This document shows, one piece after another, positions 1 to 11,093 of a stretch of DNA of 64,000 nt (within the stretch, counting starts at the first letter, position 1; the number at the start of each line of letters is the position of its first letter). The notes under the pieces are model-generated. The model saw nothing but the letters and a program-made list of their open reading frames with translations, had not been told where the DNA came from and made no database searches. A program made the translations under genes and the position numbers. Source of the stretch: Xanthomonas sp. XNM01 (GTDB lineage: Bacteria; Pseudomonadota; Gammaproteobacteria; Xanthomonadales; Xanthomonadaceae). The stretch covers positions 310,001-374,000 of the forward strand of contig NZ_JACVAP010000003.1 in the NCBI RefSeq assembly GCF_014851915.1, in the 5' to 3' direction.

Positions 1-3101
<3,101 letters not shown>

Positions 3102-3131
3102 GTCCGGCGGGTCGCTGGGGAAAGGCCGTCC

Positions 3132-3137
3132 ATTGTA
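3132..3137 (-). promoter_or_regulatory. Candidate -10 box of purL
   Basis: On the minus strand this reads TACAAT, which would start transcription about 24 nt before the purL ATG. The hexamer 17 bp upstream (GGCGAA) is a poor -35. It is a candidate from sequence only. Confidence 0.4.
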
Positions 3138-3233
3138 CCGGAGCGGCCCGGCCCTTCGCCGGATGCGCCGCCTCGCCGGGTCACGGCAGAGGCGGACGGC
3201 CCGGTCCGTGCGCGGACGGGACCGTCGGCGCAC

Positions 3234-3261
3234 GCCGGGCCAGGGCCCCTGGGCCCGGCCG
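3234..3261 (-). terminator. GC-rich stem-loop downstream of dsbC
   Basis: An imperfect hairpin (CCGGGCC-AGGG pairing with CCCTGGGCCCGG) lies 20-45 bp after the dsbC stop codon and before purL. It has no run of T on the minus strand, so termination strength is uncertain. Confidence 0.35.
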
Positions 3262-3278
3262 GCGCAACGCGGGGTGGC

Positions 3279-4076
3279 TCAGCGCGAACCGGCGCCGGCG
3301 GCGGTCTTCTCCAGCGCTTCCAGCAACTGCGCCGGCGGCAGGTAGCCGCCCAGCTGCGAGCCGTCGGCGGCGAAGATCGCCGGGGTGCCGGTCACGCCCA
3401 CCTGCTGGCCCAGGGTGTACTGCATCGCCACCGGGTTGGAACAGTCCTTCTTGGCCACGCCGTTGCCGGCCTTGGCGCTGGTCAGCGCCTGCTTGCGGTC
3501 GGCCGAGCACCACACCGAGACCATGTCGCGGAAGTCGTCGCTGCCCATGCCCATGCGCGGGAAGGCCAGGTACTCGACCGCGATGCCGGCGCGGTTGATC
3601 TCGCCGATCTGCTCGTGCAGGCGGCGGCAGTAGCCGCACTCGATGTCGGTGAACACGGTGATGGTGTGCTTCGGATTCGGCGGCGCGAACACGATGCGGT
3701 CCTGCTCGGGGATGCTGGCGATGCGCTCGCGGCGGAAGGCCTTGAGGCCTTCGCTGGTCGCCGGCCGACGCTCCTGCAGGTCGAACGGCTGCGACTGCAT
3801 CAGGAAGCGCCCGTCGTCGGACACGTACAGCACCTGGCCACCGACCAGCACCTCGCGGAAGCCGGCGAACGGCGCGGCACCGACGTAGTCGGCCTGCATG
3901 CCCGGCGCCAGCGCCTGCAGCGCCTCGCGGACCGTCGCGTCGGCCCCCTCCTTCCCCGACGCCTGGTTCGCCGGCGCCTCCTTGCCCTGGGTGGACGCCT
4001 GCCCCGACGGCGAAGGCTGGGCGCATGCACTGAGGCTCAGTGCACCAAGCAGGGCGGCAACGGCGATGCGGGACAT
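3279..4076 (-). CDS. dsbC: Thiol:disulfide interchange protein DsbC, predicted lipoprotein
   Basis: This is a periplasmic disulfide isomerase. The protein is 265 residues when started at the ATG at 4076. The N-terminus MSRIAVAALLGALSLSAC is a lipoprotein signal with lipobox LSAC, so the protein is predicted to be membrane-anchored rather than soluble as in E. coli. After a low-complexity linker comes the dimerisation domain (APGMQADYVGAAPFAGFREVLVGG). The thioredoxin fold follows, with TVFTDIECGYCRRLHEQ carrying the CGYC redox pair typical of DsbC, and a cis-Pro loop in VTGTPAIF. A second Cys pair is visible (VWC about 30 residues before KKDCSNP), as in E. coli DsbC. The frame is open further upstream, but those codons precede the signal sequence and are not used here. 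Confidence 0.92.
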   Translation of the reverse strand: MSRIAVAALLGALSLSACAQPSPSGQASTQGKEAPANQASGKEGADATVREALQALAPGMQADYVGAAPFAGFREVLVGGQVLYVSDDGRFLMQSQPFDLQERRPATSEGLKAFRRERIASIPEQDRIVFAPPNPKHTITVFTDIECGYCRRLHEQIGEINRAGIAVEYLAFPRMGMGSDDFRDMVSVWCSADRKQALTSAKAGNGVAKKDCSNPVAMQYTLGQQVGVTGTPAIFAADGSQLGGYLPPAQLLEALEKTAAGAGSR

Positions 4077-4674
4077 GCAGGAATCCGTGGTGGGAGGCGA
4101 AGGCGCGCATTTTCGCACACTGGGCTCGAAGCGGCCGTGGCGGTCCCGGTGTGGCGCGGCGCGCGGTCGAGGGCGGATGGCTGCGGCGGCGCGCCGCGCC
4201 GTGGAGGCGGACCGGCGTCCGACGGACGTCACCACGCCCCGATCCAGCCGACGGCAACGCGGGAGCCCCGCCATCTGCGCCGGTGGGCGCACGCTGGCTC
4301 GGGGTGCCGGATCGTCGGGGCCGACGATTCAAGGGGGGCGTCGGTCGAATCCGTCCTGTCCGGCGCCCTCTCCATCCGGGATGGCGATCCCGTTCGCAGC
4401 CGTTCCCGGAGGGCGATCCGGCAGCGTTTCGCGGGACCCGGCCGGTCGCCAGCCCGACGCCGCGCGGCGGTCGCTCCTCCGCGGCGCGGGGCGATGCTTC
4501 GCCACCGCCGCGGCATCGCCCATGTCCAGGCGTTCGCCCATCCGCGGCATGCGCCTCGATGCACCTCCCGCTGCCATCCCTGACGCAACCTGGCTGACCT
4601 CCGGATCGCCCGGCCCGGACAGCCGGGTCCGGCGTTCACCAGCCCGCGTGATAGTGCCGCGCAAGCGGGCTGGC
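4077..4674. other. Intergenic region between dsbC and xerD, no gene seen
   Basis: About 600 bp of very GC-rich sequence with no credible coding frame: all frames give Arg/Ala/Gly/Pro-rich shadow translations. The one structure noted is a stem AGCCCGC/GCGGGCT (4641-4647 with 4665-4671) just past the xerD stop. It lacks a T-run and may be a weak terminator. The dsbC promoter should lie near 4080-4150, but no clear hexamers were found. Confidence 0.6.
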
Positions 4675-5652
4675 TCACCCCCTCGGGTGATGGTGGGCGT
4701 GCAGGCGCTTGAGGTGTTCGCGGGCGACCAGGGTGTAGATCTGGGTGGTCGACAGGCTGGCGTGGCCGAGCAGCAGTTGCAGCGCGCGCAGGTCGGCGCC
4801 GTGGTTGAGCAGGTGGGTGGCGAAGCTGTGGCGCAGGCCGTGCGGAGTCACCCGGCGCGGGTCGATCCCGGCCACAGCGGCGTAGCCCTTCAACGCCAGC
4901 CAGTAGGCCTGCCGGGTCGGTGCCTGGCGTGCGTCGGTGAGGAACAGCGGCACCCGCCCCTGCGCATCGGCCGGGACCGGCCGGCCCGCGGCCAGCTGCG
5001 GCCGCGCGCCGTCCAGATAGCGCTGCAGCCAGTGCTGCGACTCCTCGCCCAGCGGCACCAGCCGCTCCTTGCTGCCCTTGCCGGTCACCCGCAGCGCGCC
5101 TTGGCGCAGGTTGACCGCATTGGCCGGCAGTTCGACCAGTTCGCTGACGCGCAGGCCGGCGGCGTACATCAGTTCGAGCATCGCGCGGTCGCGCAGGCCC
5201 TCGGCGGTCTCGACGTCCGGGGCGCCGAGCAGGGCCTCGATCTCGCGCTCCGACAGCGCCTTGGGCAGGGAGCGCGGCAGCCTGGGCGGGTCGATCAGCG
5301 CCGCCGGGTCGTCGCCGCGCACGCCGCGCCGCACCAGATGCCCGTAGAAGGCGCGCAGGGTCGAGCGCAGGCGCGCAGTGCTGCGTGGCGCGTAGCCCTG
5401 CGCGCTGCGCCAGGCCAGGTAGTCGAACAGCGTCGCGCGATCGGCACCGGCCAGTCCGCCACCGGCCCCGTCGCGCCAGCGCGCCAGCAGTTCAAGATCG
5501 CGGCGGTAGGCGTCCAGGCTGTGCCGGGCCAGGCCCGATTCGGCCCAGGCGCCGTCGAGAAAGGTCTGGATCGCGGCGGCATCGGCATCGCGCAGCGGAG
5601 GCAGGGCGTTGGCGGCGCGGCGGCGGTCGGCAGGCGTGGCGGGAACGGACAT
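4675..5652 (-). CDS. xerD: Site-specific tyrosine recombinase XerD
   Basis: With XerC it resolves chromosome dimers at dif. The protein has 325 residues, slightly longer than the usual 298-305 because of an N-terminal extension of about 25. The N-terminal SAM-like core-binding domain contains [19 protein letters not shown]. The catalytic domain shows the arginine in [12 protein letters not shown], the lysine in [24 protein letters not shown] (HxxR), [13 protein letters not shown] (GH and the Tyr nucleophile), and the XerD-type C-terminus [14 protein letters not shown], which separates it from XerC. The start is the ATG at 5652. The frame remains open far upstream, but that DNA is the divergent RDD gene. 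The start codon forms one end of the palindrome described at 5650-5694. Confidence 0.95.
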   Translation of the reverse strand: MSVPATPADRRRAANALPPLRDADAAAIQTFLDGAWAESGLARHSLDAYRRDLELLARWRDGAGGGLAGADRATLFDYLAWRSAQGYAPRSTARLRSTLRAFYGHLVRRGVRGDDPAALIDPPRLPRSLPKALSEREIEALLGAPDVETAEGLRDRAMLELMYAAGLRVSELVELPANAVNLRQGALRVTGKGSKERLVPLGEESQHWLQRYLDGARPQLAAGRPVPADAQGRVPLFLTDARQAPTRQAYWLALKGYAAVAGIDPRRVTPHGLRHSFATHLLNHGADLRALQLLLGHASLSTTQIYTLVAREHLKRLHAHHHPRG

Positions 5653-5694
5653 CGGCACAGGATAGCCGGCGGCTGCCGCTATCCTGTGCCGATG
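5650..5694. promoter_or_regulatory. Perfect 16-bp inverted repeat spanning the whole gap between two divergent start codons
   Basis: ATCGGCACAGGATAGC (5651-5666) and its exact reverse complement GCTATCCTGTGCCGAT (5678-5693) are separated by 11 bp. Each outer end merges with a start codon: the xerD ATG (complement 5650-5652) and the RDD-gene ATG (5692-5694). Both genes therefore have the same 14-bp leader, including a TATCCT hexamer ending 7 bp before the ATG. If TATCCT is a -10 box, both transcripts would begin at or within a base or two of the start codon (leaderless). No -35 consensus is seen on either side. Alternatively the arms could be an operator for a dimeric regulator. Confidence 0.6.
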
Positions 5695-6174
5695 CAGACC
5701 GACACCGCCGCCACGTCCGACCGCCCCGCCCGCAGCCCCGTGCTGGTCCTGACCCGTCTGCTGGCGCTGTTCTACGACCTGTGGCCGGTGCTGGCGCTGT
5801 GGCTGCTGATCTCCGCGGCGTTCACCGTCGGCTACACCTATCTGGGCCAGCACCCGGAGCGCGAGAACATCGCCCCCTACAGCGCGCTGGCCTGGCTGCT
5901 GTGGTGCTGCTGCTGGCTGGTCAGCGGGCTGTACGCGACCGCCAGCTGGCGCCGCGGCGGCCAGACCCTGGGGATGCGGCCCTGGCGGCTGCGGGTGCGC
6001 GCGCCCGATGGCGGCGCCGCGCCGCTGGGCAGGCTGTGGCTGCGCTTCCTGGCCGGCCATCTGTCGCTGCTGGCCGGCGGCCTGGGATTCTGGTGGGCCT
6101 GGATCGACCGCGACGGCCTGGCTTGGCACGACCGGCTCAGCGGCACCCGGATCGAACGCCTCCCCAAACCGTAG
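5692..6174 (+). CDS. RDD family membrane protein
   Basis: A 160-residue inner-membrane protein of the RDD family (function generally unknown). It begins at the ATG at 5692 inside the palindrome. The segment [19 protein letters not shown] corresponds to the first RDD helix with the Arg and Asp of the family. Three hydrophobic helices are visible: about residues 24-48, 64-86 ([18 protein letters not shown]) and 124-140 ([18 protein letters not shown]). [16 protein letters not shown] is the conserved G-Q-T-x-G-M loop, and [10 protein letters not shown] is the usual RDD C-terminal motif. It is divergent from xerD with no other gene in its unit. Confidence 0.85.
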   Translation: MQTDTAATSDRPARSPVLVLTRLLALFYDLWPVLALWLLISAAFTVGYTYLGQHPERENIAPYSALAWLLWCCCWLVSGLYATASWRRGGQTLGMRPWRLRVRAPDGGAAPLGRLWLRFLAGHLSLLAGGLGFWWAWIDRDGLAWHDRLSGTRIERLPKP

Positions 6175-6516
6175 CAGGCGCGGAGCGTCCGCTCCCGCGG
6201 CCTGCATCGTCCGGTCGGATGCGGCCTGATGGCTGCGCCGGGCACCGCCCTGCAGGTCGGCCCGGCCGTGATCGACGTGCCTGCGACCTGCCGCGTCGCG
6301 GCGCGGCCAGGACATCGCCGCGGCACGGCAGTCACCGCGACGACGGCATGTCGAGAAAACCGGGGAAGGGAGCCGATGGCGGCGCCGTCGGACGCGCCCC
6401 GGCGGCATCCGCCGCCGCACTCGACATCACCATGATTCCGGCGGTCTGTCGGAGCCTGCCGCCGACGCGACCGGCCGCCCGCGGAAGGCGGTGCCGGCAG
6501 GCGCTTCGCGCCGCCC
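6175..6516. other. Convergent intergenic region between the RDD gene and lptG
   Basis: About 340 bp without a credible gene. Directly at the RDD stop an imperfect hairpin (6174-6206; GCAGGC-GCGGAGCG pairing with CGCTCC-CGCGGCCTGC) could terminate the RDD transcript. The rest is GC-rich sequence with short inverted motifs and no T-tract on either strand. Confidence 0.5.
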
Positions 6517-7617
6517 TCAGCCCGACTTGCGCCGGAACAGCCACCACGAGGTCGCCAGCATCATGACCGGCGGCAGCGCGTAGGCGATCCGGTAGTCGAA
6601 CCGGAACGCGCCGGCCAGGCGGCCGAACTGCATCTGCAGCAGCAGGAACCCCAGCGAGAACAGGATGCCCAGGAACAGGCGCTTGCCCATGCCGCCGCTG
6701 CGCAGGCTGCCGAACGCGAACGGCACCGCGGCCAGGCACAGCGCCAGCACGTTCAGCGGATAGAACCAGCGGCTCCAGTAGGTATCCTCGTAGTCGCGCG
6801 CGTCCAGCCCGTTGCGCTGCCGGTATTCGATGCTGGCATGCAGGTCGGCGGCCGACAGGTTGCGCGGCCGGGTCACGCCGGCGGCCAGCGCGTTGGGGTC
6901 GAGCTCCGACTCCCAGCGCTGCTCGTCCAGGCGCTGCTCGGTGGCGGTCTCGTCGCCGAAGTCGATCTGCCGCACCTGGCGCAGCATCCAGCCGGCGTCC
7001 TCATGGACCGCCACCGCGGCCCGCGTCAGCGACAGCAGGCGGCCGTCGGCATCCATCCGGTACAGGCGCACGTCGCGCAGTTCCAGCACGCGCCTGCCAC
7101 CCTCGATCCGCTCCTCGCCGTCCTGCGCGTTGAGGAAAGTGTCGCCCTCGCGCGCCCACAGCCCGGAATAGCGGGCCATGGCCACGTTGTTGGTGCGGGC
7201 CATCAGCTTCAGCCCGTCGGCCTGGCGCTGGCCCCAGGGCGCCAGGGTCTCGCCATTGACCACCATCGCCCCGGTCAGCAGCGACAGCGCGATGGCCACC
7301 GACAGGCTCAACCTGCGCCGCGACAGGCCCAGCGCGCGCAGCGCGGTCAGCTCGGAGGTGGCCGCCAGCTGGCCAAGGCCGAGCAGCGAGCCGATCACCG
7401 CCGCGTAGGGGAAGATCGTGTAGGCGCGGCGCGGCACCGAGTAGGCGACCACCGCCAGCGCGGTGCCGAAGTCGTAGCGGCCCGTGCCGATGTTGCCCAG
7501 CTCGTTGGAGAGCGTGAGCATCACGTCCAGGCCGACCAGGACCGACCAGGTCAGCAGGACCGTGGCCAGGACGACGCGGCCGACGTAAAGGTCGTGCAGG
7601 CGCGGACGCAGGATCAT
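6517..7617 (-). CDS. lptG: LPS export ABC transporter permease LptG
   Basis: LptG is an inner-membrane permease of the LptB2FG complex, which extracts LPS and passes it to the LptC-A-D bridge. The protein is 366 residues with start ATG at 7617 (MILRPRLHDLYVGRVVLATV). It has the LptF/LptG topology: TM helices near the N-terminus, then VPRRAYTIFPYAAVIGSLLGLGQLAATSELTALRALG, which carries the coupling-helix region for LptB. A periplasmic beta-jellyroll of roughly 160 residues follows, then three C-terminal helices (YPLNVLALCLAAVPFAFGSLR onwards). Its start overlaps the lptF stop as ATGA, so the two are translationally coupled. Confidence 0.95.
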   Translation of the reverse strand: MILRPRLHDLYVGRVVLATVLLTWSVLVGLDVMLTLSNELGNIGTGRYDFGTALAVVAYSVPRRAYTIFPYAAVIGSLLGLGQLAATSELTALRALGLSRRRLSLSVAIALSLLTGAMVVNGETLAPWGQRQADGLKLMARTNNVAMARYSGLWAREGDTFLNAQDGEERIEGGRRVLELRDVRLYRMDADGRLLSLTRAAVAVHEDAGWMLRQVRQIDFGDETATEQRLDEQRWESELDPNALAAGVTRPRNLSAADLHASIEYRQRNGLDARDYEDTYWSRWFYPLNVLALCLAAVPFAFGSLRSGGMGKRLFLGILFSLGFLLLQMQFGRLAGAFRFDYRIAYALPPVMMLATSWWLFRRKSG

Positions 7618-8696
7618 GCCGCGACCCTCCGCGGACGGGCCAGGCGGCCATCGCGCCGGTACAGCCAGACCGCCAGCACCAGCAGCGGCACGGTCAGCCA
7701 CCACAGGCCCGCCGCGGCCGGCAGGTCGCCATCGGCGAGCATGCCGCGACCGACGAACATCATGTTCAGGCCGACCATGTAGGCCAGGAAGCCGAGCATC
7801 GCCCGCCCGTAGCGCTGCTGCCGCGGCGCGCTGCGCGCCAGCGGCACGGTCATCAGCGCGAACGCCAGCGCCAGCAGCGGCGGCGCCAGGCGGTAGTGCA
7901 GCTGGGCCACGGCCTCCGGCCGGCCGTCACCGACCAGGTCCAGGGTCGAGGCCAGCGCCGGATCGTTCTCGTCGCGGCTGGCGGCGCGGTCCGGCAGCGC
8001 GACCTCGTTGGTGGCGTAGCGCATCAGGCGGAAATCCAGGCCCTGGTCCAGCGGTCCTTCGATGCGGTGGCCATCGCGCAGCTCCAGGTAGCGGTCGCGC
8101 TCGCCTTCCAGCTGCAGGCCACCGGTGGCGGCGGTGACCACGTCCAGCCGCCCCTCGCGCTCGCGCTGCATGAAGATCCGCTGCAGGGTGCGGCCGTCCT
8201 CGGACATGCCGTCGATGTAGACCACGCCACCGCCGGACAGCGAGGTGAACCGGCCCGGCTCCAGTCCGGCCACGATCAGGCTGCGGTTGGCCTGCTCGAC
8301 CATGGACACGCCGGTGCGCTCGGCCCAGGGGCCCAGCCACAGCGAGCACAGCCCGACCAGCGCGACCACCGGCAGCACCGCCATCAGCAGCGGGCGCAGC
8401 AGGCGCTTCGGACCGACCCCGACCGCGTTGAGCACGGCCATCTCCGAATCCCGGTACAGCCGGGCCACGGCCAGCATCAGCCCCAGCATCAGCGCCAGCG
8501 GCAGCACCAGCGGCAGGTAGACCAGCAGCTGCAGGCCCAGCTGGGACAGCAGCAACCGCGCCGGGATGCCGCCATCGGCGATTTCACCCAGCACGTCCAC
8601 CAGCACGCCGCCCATGCTGACCGCCAGCAGCACGATCAGCGTGGCCAGGATGCTCTGGACGAAATCGCGCAGCAGGTATCGGTCGAGCTTCGGCAT
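7614..8696 (-). CDS. lptF: LPS export ABC transporter permease LptF
   Basis: Partner permease of LptG in the LptB2FG LPS exporter. It is 360 residues and begins with MPKLDRYLLRDFVQSILATL, a strong LptF N-terminal signature. Helices follow near residues 10-35, 50-80 (LVYLPLVLPLALMLGLMLAVARLYRDSEMAVLNAVG contains the cytoplasmic coupling segment) and 100-120. Next come a periplasmic domain (about 135-270) and a C-terminal three-helix bundle. It is the first gene of the lptFG operon, read away from pepA. Confidence 0.95.
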   Translation of the reverse strand: MPKLDRYLLRDFVQSILATLIVLLAVSMGGVLVDVLGEIADGGIPARLLLSQLGLQLLVYLPLVLPLALMLGLMLAVARLYRDSEMAVLNAVGVGPKRLLRPLLMAVLPVVALVGLCSLWLGPWAERTGVSMVEQANRSLIVAGLEPGRFTSLSGGGVVYIDGMSEDGRTLQRIFMQREREGRLDVVTAATGGLQLEGERDRYLELRDGHRIEGPLDQGLDFRLMRYATNEVALPDRAASRDENDPALASTLDLVGDGRPEAVAQLHYRLAPPLLALAFALMTVPLARSAPRQQRYGRAMLGFLAYMVGLNMMFVGRGMLADGDLPAAAGLWWLTVPLLVLAVWLYRRDGRLARPRRVAA

Positions 8697-8807
8697 CGGG
8701 CGGGCTTGTTCTAAACTCTCGGATTCGCTTGCGGAACGCCGTCGGGGCCAGGGGCCGCGGCAGCGCGGATCCGCGATTGTACGGAACCTGTACCGGGAAT
8801 CTGATCA
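8697..8807. promoter_or_regulatory. Divergent promoter region lptF / pepA
   Basis: A 111-bp spacer between divergent genes. On the minus strand TACAAT (8776-8781) is a good -10 candidate for lptF, leaving a leader of about 70 nt. A second minus-strand motif, TTTAGAAC, lies near 8709-8716. No convincing hexamer pair was recognised for pepA. Confidence 0.35.
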
Positions 8808-10292
8808 ATGGCACTGCAATTCACCCTGAACCGCGAGGCCGCTGCCGCGGCCACCTTCGACTGCGTCGTGGTCGGCGCCTACGCCGACAAGACCCTCACG
8901 CCCGCGGGCCAGGCCATCGACGACGCCAGCGGCGGCCGCCTGCGCGCCCTGCTCGAGCGTGGCGACCTCAGCGGCCGCACCGGCGCCAGCGTGGTCCTGC
9001 ACGATCTGCCGGGCGTCGCCGCCCCGCGCGTGCTGGTGCTGGGCCTGGGCGAGCCGGCCAAGTTCGCCGTCCCGCAGTATCTGAAGGCCGTCGCCGATGC
9101 GGTCCGCGCGCTGAAGACCGGCCCGGTCGGCAATGCGCTCTTCACCCTGAGCGAGCTGGCCGTGCCCGGCCGCGACGCCGCCTGGGCGATCCGCCAGGCC
9201 GCGATCGCCGCCGACCATGCCGCCTACCGCTACACCGCCACCTTCGGCAAGAAGAAGACCGACGAGGCCGGCCTGCGCAGCCTGGCCATCGCTGGCGAGG
9301 ACGCCACCGCGCTGGCCCAGGGCGAGGCGATCGCCGCCGGCGTGGCCTTCACCCGCGAGCTCGGCAACCTGCCGCCGAACATCTGCAACCCGGCCTACCT
9401 GGCCCAGCAGGCGCAGCAGTTCGCCGACGCCCACGACGGCGCCGAGGCCGAGATCCTGGACGAGCACCAGATGGGCGCGCTGGGCATGGGCTCGCTGCTG
9501 GCCGTGGCCCGCGGCTCGGCCAACCGCCCGCACCTGGTGGTGCTGAAGTGGAACGGCGCCGCCGATGCCTCGACCAAGCCCTACGTGCTGGTCGGCAAGG
9601 GCATCACCTTCGATACCGGCGGCGTCAACCTGAAGACCCAGGGCGGCATCGAGGAGATGAAGTACGACATGCTCGGCGCCGGCAGCGTGCTGGGCACCTT
9701 CGTCGCCGCGGTGAAGATGAAGCTGCCGCTGAACCTGGTGGTCATCGCCCCGGCGGTGGAGAACGCGATCGACGGCAACAGCTACCGTCCGTCCGACGTG
9801 ATCACCTCGATGGCCGGCAAGACCATCGAGGTCGGCAACACCGACGCCGAAGGCCGCCTGATCCTGTGCGACGCGCTGACCTACGCGCAGCGCTTCGAGC
9901 CGGCCGCGCTGGTCGACGTCGCCACCCTGACCGGCGCCTGCATGGTCGCGCTGGGCAAGTTCGCCACCGGCCTGATGAGCAAGCACGACGACCTGGCCGG
10001 CGAACTGCTGGCCGCCGGCGAGCACGTGTTCGACCGCGCCTGGCGCCTGCCGCTGTGGGACGAGTACCAGACCCTGCTCGATTCCAGCTTCGCCGACGTC
10101 TACAACATCGGCGGCCGCTGGGGCGGCGCGATCACCGCCGGCTGCTTCCTGGCCCGCTTCACCGAGGGCCAGCGCTGGGCGCACCTGGACATCGCCGGCT
10201 CGGCCAGCGACGAAGGCAAGCGCGGCATGGCCACCGGCCGCCCGGTCGGCCTGCTGAGCCAGTGGCTGCTGGACAGGAGCGGCGAACGGTGA
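8808..10292 (+). CDS. pepA: Leucyl (cytosol) aminopeptidase PepA
   Basis: An M17-family metallo-aminopeptidase of 494 residues, normal family length. E. coli PepA also binds DNA in cer/xer recombination. The N-terminal domain runs to about residue 160. The catalytic domain contains [15 protein letters not shown] (metal-binding Lys and Asp), [15 protein letters not shown], and the family signature [10 protein letters not shown] with the Asp and Glu metal ligands and catalytic Arg. The end [18 protein letters not shown] is typical. It sits upstream of holC and valS, the conserved gammaproteobacterial order pepA-holC-valS. Confidence 0.97.
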   Translation: MALQFTLNREAAAAATFDCVVVGAYADKTLTPAGQAIDDASGGRLRALLERGDLSGRTGASVVLHDLPGVAAPRVLVLGLGEPAKFAVPQYLKAVADAVRALKTGPVGNALFTLSELAVPGRDAAWAIRQAAIAADHAAYRYTATFGKKKTDEAGLRSLAIAGEDATALAQGEAIAAGVAFTRELGNLPPNICNPAYLAQQAQQFADAHDGAEAEILDEHQMGALGMGSLLAVARGSANRPHLVVLKWNGAADASTKPYVLVGKGITFDTGGVNLKTQGGIEEMKYDMLGAGSVLGTFVAAVKMKLPLNLVVIAPAVENAIDGNSYRPSDVITSMAGKTIEVGNTDAEGRLILCDALTYAQRFEPAALVDVATLTGACMVALGKFATGLMSKHDDLAGELLAAGEHVFDRAWRLPLWDEYQTLLDSSFADVYNIGGRWGGAITAGCFLARFTEGQRWAHLDIAGSASDEGKRGMATGRPVGLLSQWLLDRSGER

Positions 10293-10390
10293 CGTCGCCC
10301 GCTGCGCGGGCTGTGAAGCGGTGATCGGAGCGTCTGCGCCCTTCTCCCTTCACAGCGTGCGCAGCACGCGGCTTCACTCTTGACCCTTCC
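10293..10390. repeat. Short palindromes between pepA and holC
   Basis: The spacer holds CCCGCTGCGCGGG (about 10299-10311) and GTGCGCAGCAC, flanked by inverted GTGAAG/CTTCAC motifs. These resemble small REP-like palindromes; no T-tract follows. Confidence 0.4.
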
Positions 10391-10816
10391 ATGCCAAGAG
10401 CCGACTTCTACCTGATCGCCAAGCCCCGCTTCGCCGCCCAGCCGCTGCTGCTGGTCTGCGAACTGGCCCGCCGTGCCTGCGACAGCGGCCAGCCCACCCT
10501 GGTGCTGGCCCGCGACGCGGCCCAGGCCGAGGAACTGGACGACCTGTTGTGGTCGTTCGACGACGAGGCCTACATCCCGCACCAGATCGCCGGCAGCGAC
10601 GAGGACGACGACGAGGCGCCGGTGCTGATCGTCGTCCCCGGCACCGAGACCGCGCCGCGGCCGATGGCGATCAACCTGCGCGATGCGGCCTGGACCGCCG
10701 ACTGCCAGCGCGTGCTGGAAGTGGTGCCGGCCGACCCGGCCGCGCGCGACCCGCTGCGCGAGCGCTGGAAGCAGTACAAGGCGCTTGGCTACGACGTGAA
10801 CAAGCACGACATGTAA
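10391..10816 (+). CDS. holC: DNA polymerase III chi subunit
   Basis: Chi links the clamp-loader complex to SSB via psi. The protein is 141 residues and starts [14 protein letters not shown], the chi N-terminus. [29 protein letters not shown] is the conserved core, and [19 protein letters not shown] and [19 protein letters not shown] follow. The C-terminus [17 protein letters not shown] is characteristic. It lies between pepA and valS as in related genomes. A candidate for its partner, psi, is encoded at 15414-15872. Confidence 0.93.
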   Translation: MPRADFYLIAKPRFAAQPLLLVCELARRACDSGQPTLVLARDAAQAEELDDLLWSFDDEAYIPHQIAGSDEDDDEAPVLIVVPGTETAPRPMAINLRDAAWTADCQRVLEVVPADPAARDPLRERWKQYKALGYDVNKHDM

Positions 10817-10929
10817 TCGCGGGTCGCGCGCCCGTCGCCGCGTCACCTGCCACGCGCAGCGCGACCCGCCCGCCGGGCGCGCGACGCGAAGTGGATCGAG
10901 GCAGGGCGCGCTCGCCGGCAAAGCGCTCC

Positions 10930-11020
10930 GCACCACGCCGCCGAACATCGCGGCGGTTCCACCCTTCGCCCGCACGCGGGAGAAGGTGCCCGAAGGGCGG
11001 ATGAGCGCACTCCGCGCCGT
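10930..11020. repeat. REP-like element in the holC-valS spacer
   Basis: The segment CCCTTCGCCCGCACGCGGGAGAAGG (split here as CCCTTCGCCC and GCACGCGGGAGAAGG, about 10960-10987) followed by GTGCCCGAAGGGCGGATGAG is a nested inverted repeat (CCTTCGCCC / GGGAGAAGG and CCCGAAGGGC). It is of the type scattered through xanthomonad genomes between genes. It gives the 277-bp spacer its only visible structure. Confidence 0.5.
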
Positions 11021-11093
11021 GCAGCCCGCCCCGTCCGACCGTCGACACACCCGAACACCAGCGTCCCGCCCGTCGCGGAACCAGAAGAAGACC

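Noticed and set aside
4077-4292. In-frame 5' extension of dsbC
   Set aside because: It would bury the lipoprotein signal peptide inside the protein.
10986-11093. In-frame 5' extension of valS
   Set aside because: It translates the REP-like spacer; ValS homology begins at the ATG at 11094.
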